This document shows, piece after piece, positions 6,878 to 13,933 of a DNA stretch of 16,291 bases (positions are counted from its first letter, which is position 1; every line of letters starts with the position of its first letter). Made by a program: the position numbers and the translations under genes. The notes below the pieces were generated by a model. The model did not search any database, had not been told where the DNA came from, and saw only the letters and a list, made by a program, of their open reading frames with translations. The stretch comes from an uncultured Actinomycetaceae bacterium (lineage in GTDB: Bacteria > Actinomycetota > Actinomycetes > Actinomycetales > Actinomycetaceae): positions 1 to 16,291 of the forward strand of contig CABQJD010000018.1 of NCBI GenBank assembly GCA_902464405.1. The letters run 5' to 3'.

Positions 6878-7843
6878 ATGAATATAAGGTCGGTATCGCG
6901 GCCACGCAGTGTGATCGATATTCTCAACCTCTCAGTTGATGAGCTATATTCTCTCATTGCAACAGCAGAAGATATTATTGCTTCGCCAGAAAAATATGCG
7001 CATATATGTGCAGGAAAGAAATTAGCGACGCTCTTTTTTGAGCCTTCTACTCGCACGCGCTTGAGCTTTGAAGCGGCAATGTATGAGCTTGGCGGAAATG
7101 TGCTGTCGGTGAGCAGCGGGGCCAGCAGCTCGACCAGTAAAGGTGAATCGGTTGCTGATACTGCAAAAACTGTTTCATGCTACGCAGATATTATTGCTAT
7201 GCGTCATCCTAAAGAAGGCTCTGCGCTTGTTGCAGCAAATAATGCGTCGATTCCTGTGATCAATGGCGGTGACGGCGGGCATGCTCATCCGACTCAGACT
7301 CTTGCTGATCTTTTGACGATTCATCGCAATAAAGGCGATTTTTCAAATTTGACGATCGGCTTAGTGGGCGATTTGAAATTTGGGCGCACAGTTCACTCCC
7401 TTATTGAGGCGATGAGCCGCTATACGGGAAATAAGTTTGTGCTCATTTCTCCACAGGAGCTTAAGCTTCCGAGCTACGTGAAGAAAGGGACGCTTGAACG
7501 GCAGGGGATTGCGTATGTGCAGACCTCTTCCCTGGAGGAAGTGATACCAGAGTTAGACGTGATTTACATGACTCGTGTGCAGCGTGAACGCTTCTTCAAC
7601 GAAGAGGATTATCTGCGGTTGCGAGATACATATATTTTGACGCCGGAGAAGATGAAACTGGCTAAGAAAGACGCAATTGTGCTTCATCCTCTTCCGCGCG
7701 TAAACGAGATTTCCGTAGCAATTGATGACGATCCTCGCGCAAAGTATTTTGAGCAAGTGCTCAACGGAAAATATATGCGCATGGCATTAATTTTGAAATT
7801 ACTTGTTGAGGCAGGGCAGCTTGAAGGGAGCATACTTCGATGA
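6878..7843 (+). CDS. pyrB: Aspartate carbamoyltransferase, catalytic chain
   Basis: PyrB joins carbamoyl phosphate and aspartate, the first committed step of pyrimidine synthesis. The 321-residue chain contains the carbamoyl-phosphate motif FFEPSTRTR (53-61), the loop lysine in SKGES (Lys88), HPTQTLAD (137-144) and the late HPLPR motif, all at usual spacing for an E. coli-type catalytic chain. AAAGGA precedes the ATG by about eight bases. pyrI follows with a four-base overlap, implying a regulated holoenzyme of catalytic and regulatory chains. pyrB comes last among the pyr genes here, after the other steps, and behind a repeat-filled spacer. I could not settle on a promoter in front of it. 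Confidence 0.96.
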   Translation: MNIRSVSRPRSVIDILNLSVDELYSLIATAEDIIASPEKYAHICAGKKLATLFFEPSTRTRLSFEAAMYELGGNVLSVSSGASSSTSKGESVADTAKTVSCYADIIAMRHPKEGSALVAANNASIPVINGGDGGHAHPTQTLADLLTIHRNKGDFSNLTIGLVGDLKFGRTVHSLIEAMSRYTGNKFVLISPQELKLPSYVKKGTLERQGIAYVQTSSLEEVIPELDVIYMTRVQRERFFNEEDYLRLRDTYILTPEKMKLAKKDAIVLHPLPRVNEISVAIDDDPRAKYFEQVLNGKYMRMALILKLLVEAGQLEGSILR

Positions 7844-8265
7844 ACGTCAATTCGATTCGCGATGGTGTGGTGATCGATCACATTAAAGCTGGCCGTGCTA
7901 TGCGGCTTTATGAACTGATGAAACTTGATGAACTCGATGCTTCGGTGGCAGTTATACAGCGGGTTCCCAGCAGGAAAATAGGGAAGAAAGACATTATTAA
8001 AATTGATGCAAACGTTCCCGTGAACCTCGATCTGGTCGGTTACGTTGATCCTAGCGCTACTGTGAACGTTATTCGGGAGAAAGAAGTTGTGCAAAAGCGT
8101 ACGCTTGCACTTCCTGAAACGTTGACCGACGTGATTACCTGCAAAAATCCGCGGTGTATCACCTCAGTTGAGCAGGAGCTGGCGCACATTTTTACGCTTT
8201 CTAATCCGCAAGAGCGCTTATATCGTTGCCTTTACTGCGAGACAAAAGCAGATCTGTTGCGCTAG
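7840..8265 (+). CDS. pyrI: Aspartate carbamoyltransferase, regulatory chain
   Basis: PyrI binds CTP/ATP and, through a zinc domain, docks to PyrB trimers to give feedback control. The 141-residue protein shows the N-terminal allosteric domain and the four zinc cysteines in the pattern Cys101-x4-Cys106 and Cys130-x2-Cys133. The start overlaps the pyrB stop (ATGA), with GGGAG nine bases upstream. PyrI is typical of enterobacteria, clostridia, archaea and bifidobacteria; most other Actinomycetota lack it, so its presence is informative about lineage. No terminator is obvious in the 116 bases before guaB3. Confidence 0.95.
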   Translation: MNVNSIRDGVVIDHIKAGRAMRLYELMKLDELDASVAVIQRVPSRKIGKKDIIKIDANVPVNLDLVGYVDPSATVNVIREKEVVQKRTLALPETLTDVITCKNPRCITSVEQELAHIFTLSNPQERLYRCLYCETKADLLR

Positions 8266-8310
8266 ATATATTCTACTGCGCGGATATTTTCTATCGTGCA
8301 GATCGCTGAT
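8266..8310. repeat. Two diverged copies of a unit of about 20 bp after pyrI
   Basis: Right after the pyrI stop, GCGCTAGATATATTCTACT is followed by GCGCGGATATTTTCTATC and then by the start of a third copy (GTGCAGATCGC). This is a short, weak array of the same general kind as in the other spacers. Confidence 0.35.
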
Positions 8311-8369
8311 AATGCACTCAGCTCGGGAAGGATTGCGGATACTTTCGCGCCTACCTCAGCTGGGTGCAT

Positions 8370-8375
8370 TACTAT
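8370..8375 (+). promoter_or_regulatory. Candidate -10 box for a leaderless guaB3 transcript
   Basis: TACTAT ends seven bases before the preferred guaB3 ATG at 8382, the normal distance from a -10 box to the transcript start. No Shine-Dalgarno sequence precedes that ATG. Leaderless mRNAs with only a -10 element are common in actinobacteria. No -35 is recognisable. Confidence 0.4.
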
Positions 8376-8381
8376 TGTGCT

Positions 8382-9497
8382 ATGAGTAATGAAGTTGAAA
8401 TTGGAAAAGGGCGTTTGGCAAGAGTTGGCTTCAGTTTTGACGATATCGCTATCGTCCCTTCACGCCGAACTCGAGACGCTGCAGACGTGAGCACTGCATG
8501 GCAGCTCGATGCCTATCTGCTGGAAGCGCCGATTATTGGTGCTCCTATGGATTCGGTGACGTCTCCGGCTACAGCCATTGCGCTCGGGCGCATGGGGTTG
8601 CTTGGGGTTCTGGATTTGGAAGGCGTGTGGACTCGTTATGACGATCCAGAACCGCTGCTCGATGAGATTGCGCGCCTTCCAGATGAGGGCGTGCATGCGC
8701 GTATACAAGAGATATACAACGAGCCTATAAAACCACGTTTAATCGTCGATCGCCTTGCCGAAATTCGTGATGCAGGCGTGACGGTTGCTGGAGCGTTGTC
8801 TCCTGCGCGCACGCAAGAATACTGGAAAACAGTTGTTGATGCTGGCGTTGATCTTTTTGTGATTCGCGGAACTACGGTCAGCGCTGAGCACGTGAGTTCC
8901 AACCGTGAGCCGCTCAATCTGAAACGATTTATTTATGATCTTGATGTGCCAGTAATCGTGGGCGGTGTAGCGTCTTATCAAGCGGCGCTTCATTTGATGC
9001 GTACAGGAGCTGCAGGCGTGCTTGCTGGTTTTGGCGGAGGAGCGACGAGCGCTAACCGCCGCACAATTGGAGTTGCTGTGCCAATGGCGACTGCCGTGGC
9101 ATCAGTTGCTGCTGCTCGCCGTGAATATATGGATGAAACGGGCGGGCGCTACGTGCAGGTAATTGCCGATGGGCAGGTGAGTACCTCTGGCGATATGATT
9201 CGCGCAATTGCGTGCGGCGCTGATGCCGTTATGCTGGGGACTGCGTTAGCTCGAGCGATTGATGCGCCTGGGCGAGGATATCACTGGGGAAATGAAGCAT
9301 ATAATCGTCATTTGCTGCGCGGTGAGCGTGCGGAAGTAGAGCAGGCAGGCATGCTGGAGCAGATTATTAACGGTCCTTCCCTCGATTCTGCGGGCACTAC
9401 TAATTTTGTGGGTGCACTCAAACAAGCGATGGCAATGACGGGATACTCAGACGTTAAAGAATTTCAGCGCGTCGGCATAGTCACGGGCAGAGGGTAA
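8382..9497 (+). CDS. guaB3: GuaB3-family IMP dehydrogenase-related protein
   Basis: The 371-residue protein matches actinobacterial GuaB3: VEIGKGR at the start, IVPSRRTR (24-31) followed by VSTAWQLDAY, the NLKRFIYDLDVPVI region, GRYVQVIADGQVSTSG, and the C-terminal YSDVKEFQRVG. It is an IMPDH/GMP-reductase barrel without the CBS domain pair of full-length GuaB. The segment aligned without gaps to the IMPDH catalytic loop (GPGSICTTR) reads GGGATSANR here, so Ser223 replaces the catalytic cysteine. Ordinary IMP oxidation through a covalent intermediate therefore looks unlikely, and the biochemical role of actinobacterial GuaB3 is not settled to my knowledge. I take the ATG at 8382, where the family begins; a GTG at 8364 in the same frame has no ribosome-binding site. 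It may be expressed alone from a leaderless promoter or with pyrBI. Confidence 0.9.
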   Translation: MSNEVEIGKGRLARVGFSFDDIAIVPSRRTRDAADVSTAWQLDAYLLEAPIIGAPMDSVTSPATAIALGRMGLLGVLDLEGVWTRYDDPEPLLDEIARLPDEGVHARIQEIYNEPIKPRLIVDRLAEIRDAGVTVAGALSPARTQEYWKTVVDAGVDLFVIRGTTVSAEHVSSNREPLNLKRFIYDLDVPVIVGGVASYQAALHLMRTGAAGVLAGFGGGATSANRRTIGVAVPMATAVASVAAARREYMDETGGRYVQVIADGQVSTSGDMIRAIACGADAVMLGTALARAIDAPGRGYHWGNEAYNRHLLRGERAEVEQAGMLEQIINGPSLDSAGTTNFVGALKQAMAMTGYSDVKEFQRVGIVTGRG

Positions 9498-9544
9498 ACT
9501 TCCTTTTTGTTTTCTCCGCGGCTTAGCTAATTATTGGATGAGCA

Positions 9545-9790
9545 CGTGGAGCGTTTCAGTGCGCGGAGTGCTGAAAGTGTATTAAGTTTTCAGGGCGTTG
9601 AGCGCCTCGGTGTAGGGAGCGTCGGATCAGTGTAGATAGTGTCGGAAATGCGTTGGGTATAGAAAGTACTTTGAATGCTTTAGGCGTGGAGCGACTCAGT
9701 GCGTGAAGCGTCGGAAATGTGTTGAGTGCCGAAATATGCTGAATAATATGCTGAATACACTAGGTCGAAACGCACTGAATAAAGCAGGCT
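9545..9790. repeat. Degenerate tandem repeat, unit about 17-20 bp (GTGTAGAGAGCGTCGGAAAT-like), between guaB3 and the fumarase gene
   Basis: The best units are at 9610-9629 and 9630-9649, directly adjacent, and at 9699-9718. The last two share GTCGGAAAT or CGTCGGAAAT. Diverged units with GTG(C/T)...GAG(C/T)G...TCA continue on both sides, and toward the right it dissolves into ATGCTGAATA words at about 9736 and 9748. No open frame of gene quality occupies 9498-9981. Confidence 0.6.
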
Positions 9791-9885
9791 GAGATGCTTG
9801 TCTATTGTGGCTTTAGCTCTCGCGTGCCGCTGTGCTACTACGTATTGCTGCTCTGTTGCGTGGGTGTAAAGTGTACGCAAAATGC

Positions 9886-9939
9886 AGCCCTAGAATGAGA
9901 AAATATTTCAGCAGTCGCTGGTTTCCTCACTCTAGGGCT
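9886..9939 (-). terminator. Long imperfect hairpin at the end of the fumarase gene
   Basis: AGCCCTAGA (9886-9894) pairs with TCTAGGGCT (9931-9939). The stem continues inward as TGAG/CTCA and AAA/TTT with single mismatches, and CAGC/GCTG near the loop can close further. It lies 42 bases beyond the fumarase stop on the minus strand, where it is followed by a short TTTT. It also sits beyond guaB3 on the plus strand and could stop both convergent transcripts. Confidence 0.55.
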
Positions 9940-9981
9940 ACGGCTATGCTTGAATAGTTCGTTTACGCCTTAGATCGTATT

Positions 9982-11661
9982 TTATCCTTGGCATGGCTTC
10001 TTGCCGAGGGTAATGCTGACTTCCTGCGAATGGGCGAAGAAATCGTTACCTTTATCGTCAACCACGATAAAGGCTGGGAAATCTTCTACTTCGATCTTCC
10101 ATACGGCTTCCATGCCGAGCTCTGGATATTCGAGCAGCTCAACGTGCTTAATGCAGTCTTCAGCAAGCTGGGCTGCTGGGCCTCCAATCGAGCCTAGATA
10201 AAAACCGCCATACTTCTGGCAGGCATCTGTGACTTGTTGGGAACGATTGCCTTTGGCAAGCATGACCATTGATCCGCCGAGGCTTTGGAAGAGATCCACG
10301 TAGGGGTCCATGCGCCCAGCAGTTGTTGGTCCGAAAGAGCCAGAAGGCTTGCCCTCTGGCGTCTTAGCAGGTCCAGCATAGTAAACTGGGTGGTCTTTAA
10401 GGTACTGAGGCATTCCTTCGCCGCGATCGATGCGCTCGCGAATTTTTGCGTGGGCAATATCGCGTGCCACGATAATTGTGCCAGTGAGGGAAAGGCGAGT
10501 TTTGATAGGGTAGCGTGTCAGCTCGGCGCGTACCTCGTCCATCGGGCGGTTGAGATCGATGTTGACGACGGTATCGCCTTCAGTGTGCCCGATTTCTGCG
10601 TCTGTCGTCGCTGGCAGGAATTGCCCAGGGTTAAATTCGAGCTGTTCGATAAAGACGCCTTCCGGGGTGATCTTTGCTTTGCACTGGCGGTCTGCTGAGC
10701 AGCTGACGGCGATAGCAACGGGGAGGGAAGCGCCGTGGCGCGGGAGGCGAATTACTCGCACATCGTGGCAGAAATACTTGCCGCCGAACTGTGCGCCGAT
10801 GCCGATCTTACGGGTGAGATCCAGCACGGCTTCTTCCATATCACGATCACGGAAGCCATAGCCTTCTTCTCCGCCTTGCCCAGGCAATTCATCAAGATAG
10901 TGAGCGGAAGCGTACTTTGCTGTTTTAAGAGCAAATTCTGCGCTCGTACCGCCGATGACGATTGCCAAGTGGTAAGGAGGACAGGCTGCTGTGCCAAGAG
11001 AGCGGATCTTCTCTTCCAAAAATGGCATCATCGAATCAGGGTTGAGAATAGCTTTCGTCATCTGATAGAGGTAGCTCTTATTTGCGCTTCCTCCGCCTTT
11101 AGCCATAAATAGGAAGTGGTAGTCCATTTCGTGCCCGTGCTCAGTGTCTGCATAGAGTTCTATCTGGGCAGGAAGGTTAGTGCCAGTATTTTTCTCTTCA
11201 TACATCGTCAGCGGCGCATTTTGCGAGTAGCGCAAATTGAGTTTTTCGTAGGCATTTTGTACACCTTGAGAAAGAGGCTTTTCATCTACTCCGTTTGTGA
11301 GCACATGCTGACCGCGTTCGCCTTTAATAATTGCTGTGCCTGTGTCTTGGCACATAGGGAGCACTCCATGAGCCGCGATATTTGCGTTACGCAAGAGCGT
11401 TTTTGCTACGAAACGGTCATTTGGTGACGCTTGGGGATCGTCAATGATTTTTGCTACCTGCTTGAGGTGTTCTGTGCGCAGGTAGAAAGAAATGTCGTGA
11501 TATGCGGTCTCAGAAAGAAGTGTGAGCGCACTCTCGTCGATTTTGAGAAACTTTGTGCCGTCAGGACCTTCAACCACGTGCACGCCCTCACGTGTGAGCA
11601 GGCGGTACTGCGTTTTATCCGGCCCTATAGGGAGCATATCTTTATATTTCACTTCTGCCAT
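9982..11661 (-). CDS. Fumarate hydratase, class I (iron-sulfur, single-chain)
   Basis: This 559-residue enzyme interconverts fumarate and malate with an oxygen-sensitive [4Fe-4S] cluster. The three cluster cysteines are visible: Cys104 (LPMCQDTGT), Cys227 (GTAACPPYHL) and Cys321 (VSCSADRQC). The N-terminal alpha domain and the C-terminal beta domain (GSFGPTTAGRMDPY, then GNRSQQV and GGPAAQLAED) are fused in one chain, as in E. coli FumA/FumB. This differs from the two-subunit clostridial form and from the iron-free class II FumC. AGGAG lies five bases before the ATG. It is the only gene on its strand in this neighbourhood and is probably a single transcription unit. It may fit an anaerobic or microaerobic life with fumarate as an end-product route; that is inference. 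Confidence 0.95.
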   Translation of the reverse strand: MAEVKYKDMLPIGPDKTQYRLLTREGVHVVEGPDGTKFLKIDESALTLLSETAYHDISFYLRTEHLKQVAKIIDDPQASPNDRFVAKTLLRNANIAAHGVLPMCQDTGTAIIKGERGQHVLTNGVDEKPLSQGVQNAYEKLNLRYSQNAPLTMYEEKNTGTNLPAQIELYADTEHGHEMDYHFLFMAKGGGSANKSYLYQMTKAILNPDSMMPFLEEKIRSLGTAACPPYHLAIVIGGTSAEFALKTAKYASAHYLDELPGQGGEEGYGFRDRDMEEAVLDLTRKIGIGAQFGGKYFCHDVRVIRLPRHGASLPVAIAVSCSADRQCKAKITPEGVFIEQLEFNPGQFLPATTDAEIGHTEGDTVVNIDLNRPMDEVRAELTRYPIKTRLSLTGTIIVARDIAHAKIRERIDRGEGMPQYLKDHPVYYAGPAKTPEGKPSGSFGPTTAGRMDPYVDLFQSLGGSMVMLAKGNRSQQVTDACQKYGGFYLGSIGGPAAQLAEDCIKHVELLEYPELGMEAVWKIEVEDFPAFIVVDDKGNDFFAHSQEVSITLGKKPCQG

Positions 11662-12420
11662 GGGGTCTCCTGAAATCAGTTGAGAAAATAAATGTACTCT
11701 CTAAGGATATTCCGAGGTGCGCAGAAAATGTTGATGCTAGGGGCATTATTGAGTGAGGATTTTGTTGTGTTTATAGAGTGCGACTCCAGTGAGCTGTATC
11801 TTTCTGCAGGGGATGTATTGCATATATGTGTATTTTCAGTAATTCCTTTTTTGTGGGGGCGGTCGGTGCGTTTTGATTTGCTGTGCGGCAAGATTCCTCC
11901 TTGCTGTGTGGAGGAGCGTACTGAGACGGCAAAACAACGTCAGCGCGAGATGCCTCTTTGCTGTGGGGAGAAGTGGTAGATATGTCTATGCCTGCCGATA
12001 AAGTTTCGTGTGTATCTGATTTGCCTTGAGGGGGCTCAGGGAATCTGTTTTGCGGCGTTTATAGTTTGGCTGGAGCGAGCTTGATTCTGCGATAGTGGCA
12101 ATAATTACTATGATACAGAGCCAGTGCTTATAGTCTTTATGATGCTTCTTTGCTTCGTTCAATGCCGCTAGTTTTTGTCTTTATAGGATTAATGGTCTCC
12201 TTATTCCTTTTGCTGGCATTACATGTGGATAGAGTGATGCTTCAGCTTTCTGCTTGCAAAATATAAAGAAATTTGATGCGTGAAATTATTGGAAGCTGTG
12301 TGGCTGAATGAGATTGGCATTAGCTTTGTGCGTTTTCGTGATCGTAATCTTGCTGGCTAGACTAGGTTTATTTTGGTCTAACGCGCTTTAGCGTACTTTT
12401 AGTTTGCTTTGTGTGATTTG
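11662..12420. other. Non-coding stretch upstream of the fumarase gene
   Basis: I see no convincing gene in these 760 bases. A 95-codon open frame (11692-11979) has no ribosome-binding site, no recognisable domain and a Cys-rich end derived from a loose repeat: TTGCTGTGCGG, TTGCTGTGTGG and TTGCTGTGGGG at about 11878, 11900 and 11957. The rest is AT-rich with many stops in all frames. The fumarase promoter must lie near the left end, but no -35/-10 pair stands out. Confidence 0.5.
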
Positions 12421-12445
12421 TGTAGTGTGCATTTGGTTTAAGTTT

Positions 12446-12460
12446 AAGTTAGTTTAACTT
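12446..12460. promoter_or_regulatory. Inverted repeat AAGTTA-GTT-TAACTT, possible protein-binding site
   Basis: Two perfect 6-base arms flank a 3-base centre. The 19 bases around it match about 13 of 19 positions of the DtxR/IdeR iron-box consensus as I remember it (TTAGGTTAGSCTAACCTAA). It lies about 200 bases upstream of the promoter at 12655, so a direct role is uncertain. Confidence 0.3.
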
Positions 12461-12462
12461 GG

Positions 12463-12535
12463 TTTAGATCTAACTCGGCATAACTCGGTCTAACTCGATT
12501 TAGACCTAACTCGGCATAACTCTCATTTATCTCGA
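12463..12535. repeat. Two 36-37-bp direct copies built from 10-bp units (TAACTCGGCA)
   Basis: The copies are 12463-12498 and 12499-12535. Each begins TTTAGA(T/C)CTAACTCGGCA and ends TCGA. Inside the first, 10-base units start exactly at 12471, 12481 and 12491; in the second, at 12507 and 12517. The good match of the long copies suggests a recent duplication on top of an older 10-bp array. Confidence 0.75.
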
Positions 12536-12654
12536 TGTAGAGCAATTATTGGAGGAGGGGGAGTGAATTTTAAATATAAATAATTTCTCTTATTCGCAAG
12601 GCGGGGTTGGTGTTGTTCTGTATTGCTAATGCGCTGGATAGACCTGGGGAAAAA

Positions 12655-12682
12655 TTGACCTGTGAAACTCGATGTGTAGAAT
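12655..12682 (+). promoter_or_regulatory. Strong vegetative promoter for the DUF454 gene
   Basis: TTGACC (12655-12660), a 16-base spacer and TAGAAT (12677-12682) give five matches of six at each box. The start would be near 12689, leaving a leader of about 147 bases before the TTG start at 12836. The leader contains a DtxR-like site. Confidence 0.6.
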
Positions 12683-12712
12683 TTTACCTATCCATTTTGA
12701 GCCTATTCGTGC

Positions 12713-12731
12713 TTAGGGTAGCCTAATGGTT
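12713..12731 (+). promoter_or_regulatory. Possible DtxR/IdeR-type (iron-dependent repressor) operator
   Basis: TTAGGGTAGCCTAA matches 13 of the first 14 positions of the remembered DtxR box consensus TTAGGTTAGSCTAACCTAA; the right end does not match. It starts about 24 bases after the predicted transcript start. TTAGG and CCTAA are also inverted arms, so a short hairpin is an alternative reading. No regulator is encoded in the window. Confidence 0.35.
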
Positions 12732-12835
12732 AAGATTTTGATTAGAGCTTTTGCTTGGCTCTCTAGGCTCTATCTAGAGCTTCTCGCTGAGAAAAGTAAT
12801 TCGATCGTCAATAAGCGATGAGAGGAGGGGCGCAT

Positions 12836-13234
12836 TTGAGGCTTAAAAACGCGATTTTTTGCGCCTTGGGTTTTATCTTTACGGGTCTTGCTTTTTTGGG
12901 CGTTTTCTTGCCTGTACTACCAACAACTCCGTTTCTCTTACTTGCTGGTTTTTTCTTTGCCAGAAGCTCTGAGCGCTGGCATGATTATCTGCTTAATCAT
13001 CGAATTTTTGGTCAATATCTTCGCGATTACTACAACCATGAGATGACTGTCGCAAATAAAGGGCGCACACTTATCGTAATGTGGCTGGGTATGGGAATAT
13101 GTATGTGGCTGCTACGCGAAAAAATATGGCTTGTCGTGCTGATGGTAGTTATTGCTATAGGCACGACGATTCATCTATGTTCGTTAAAATCAGCGCAGCG
13201 TGAGTGCAGCGAGCAGAGTGAAGATTGCGAATAG
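12836..13234 (+). CDS. DUF454 (YbaN-like) small membrane protein
   Basis: The 132-residue protein carries the DUF454 core FLPVLPTTPFLLLAGFFFARSSERW (about residues 24-48, followed by WHDYLLNH and FGQYLRDY). Hydrophobic stretches at about 7-40 and 79-113 suggest two to four membrane passes with the conserved charged loop between them. The family is widespread, sits in the inner membrane, and its function is unknown. I choose the TTG at 12836 because GGAGG stands at normal distance before it. The in-frame ATG at 12818 would put that Shine-Dalgarno inside the coding region and has no site of its own. It is a monocistronic gene with its own promoter; ssrA follows in the same direction about 230 bases later. 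Confidence 0.85.
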   Translation: MRLKNAIFCALGFIFTGLAFLGVFLPVLPTTPFLLLAGFFFARSSERWHDYLLNHRIFGQYLRDYYNHEMTVANKGRTLIVMWLGMGICMWLLREKIWLVVLMVVIAIGTTIHLCSLKSAQRECSEQSEDCE

Positions 13235-13277
13235 TAGAAGCAATAAAAAGAAGAAAATGCTCTGCATAAGGTAGTGA

Positions 13278-13306
13278 TTGCGCTAAAAATGAGAGTGTGC
13301 TAGAAT
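13278..13306 (+). promoter_or_regulatory. Promoter for ssrA, distal
   Basis: TTGCGC (13278-13283) and TAGAAT (13301-13306) are 17 bases apart, and TGC directly precedes the -10. Transcription would start near 13313, giving a precursor with a 5' leader of about 150 bases before mature tmRNA at 13462. Confidence 0.55.
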
Positions 13307-13414
13307 TTTGAGACTGAGCAAGTTGTGCGTCACAAATAGTGCTGTTGCTAGTGGAAGACGTTCGGCAAGCTCGTGTTAGTTGTTGCTTTGGCGTCACGAA
13401 TGCTATTGGAAAAT

Positions 13415-13423
13415 GGTATAAGC
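13415..13423 (+). promoter_or_regulatory. Possible second ssrA promoter (extended -10)
   Basis: TGGTATAAG is an extended -10 match (TGN plus TATAAG). It would start transcription about 30 bases before the mature tmRNA 5' end. There is no clear -35. Confidence 0.4.
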
Positions 13424-13461
13424 TGACGGGAAAGCAGCATTGTTGAATGAAAATTTCATAT

Positions 13462-13842
13462 GGGGCTGATCGGTTTCGACGGTAATGACTGCTGAAGAGA
13501 AGCGAGTAGAGAACGCACGGTGATCTCTTAAAACTCGGTGCGAAAAAATAACTGCCAATAAGCAGAAGTCTGACTTCGCCCTCGCTGCCTGATTGCGCGA
13601 GCGCACTTAAATGAAGTCCGTTGCACCCGCCATGCTTATGGGTGGGATTCGCGGCGTCGTTTTTATAAGCCACTGGTTCGCGAGCTTGTTAGTGGCTCGC
13701 ATACGACTTTTAGCTAACTAGGTTTGTGGGCAACTTGTTTGCGTGAGTGCCCGAGCCGAAAATATCGCTTAGCAAACTGCACTCGGAGAAGGCTTGAGTT
13801 TTGCATTATCGGACGGGAGTTCAATTCTCCCCAGCTCCACTA
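13462..13842 (+). ncRNA. ssrA: Transfer-messenger RNA (tmRNA)
   Basis: The 5' end GGGGCTGATCGGTTTCGACGG and the 3' end with the T-arm GGGAGTTCAATTCTCCC and acceptor strand CAGCTCC are diagnostic. GGGGCTG pairs with CAGCTCC with one G-U. The mRNA-like part encodes the tag ANKQKSDFALAA from a GCC resume codon at 13554-13556 to TGA at 13590-13592. The final ALAA is the usual ClpXP/ClpAP-type degradation signal. After the discriminator A (13839) the genome reads CTA, so the CCA end appears not to be encoded and would be added enzymatically. tmRNA with SmpB releases stalled ribosomes and tags the unfinished protein; smpB is not in the window. Confidence 0.97.
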
Positions 13843-13849
13843 GAACGCG

Positions 13850-13891
13850 AAGCGTCGAACTCTATTCTTTTTCAAGAATGAGTTTGCGCTT
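13850..13891 (+). other. Trailer hairpin directly after ssrA
   Basis: AAGCG, AACTC and ATTCTT (13850-13869) pair with AAGAAT, GAGTT and CGCTT (13874-13891). The loop is TTTC, with a 1-base bulge and an internal loop. It starts a few bases after the mature 3' end and precedes the terminator. It probably guides 3' processing of the precursor or acts as a first, leaky stop. Confidence 0.5.
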
Positions 13892-13902
13892 GTCTATAAA
13901 TT

Positions 13903-13933
13903 CGAGGGTTGCTAACGCAGCCCTCGTTTTTTT
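13903..13933 (+). terminator. Intrinsic terminator of ssrA
   Basis: A 10-bp stem (13903-13912 with 13917-13926, one G-T pair) with loop TAAC is followed by seven Ts (13927-13933). This is a textbook Rho-independent terminator at the right distance after tmRNA. Confidence 0.92.

Noticed and set aside
11692..11979. Possible 95-residue Cys-containing protein upstream of the fumarase gene
   Set aside because: It has no ribosome-binding site and no recognisable domain, and its second half comes from a loose GCTGTG repeat.
13155..13673. Minus-strand open frame of 172 codons
   Set aside because: It lies across the DUF454 3' end and antisense to the conserved tmRNA, so its openness is a by-product of those sequences.
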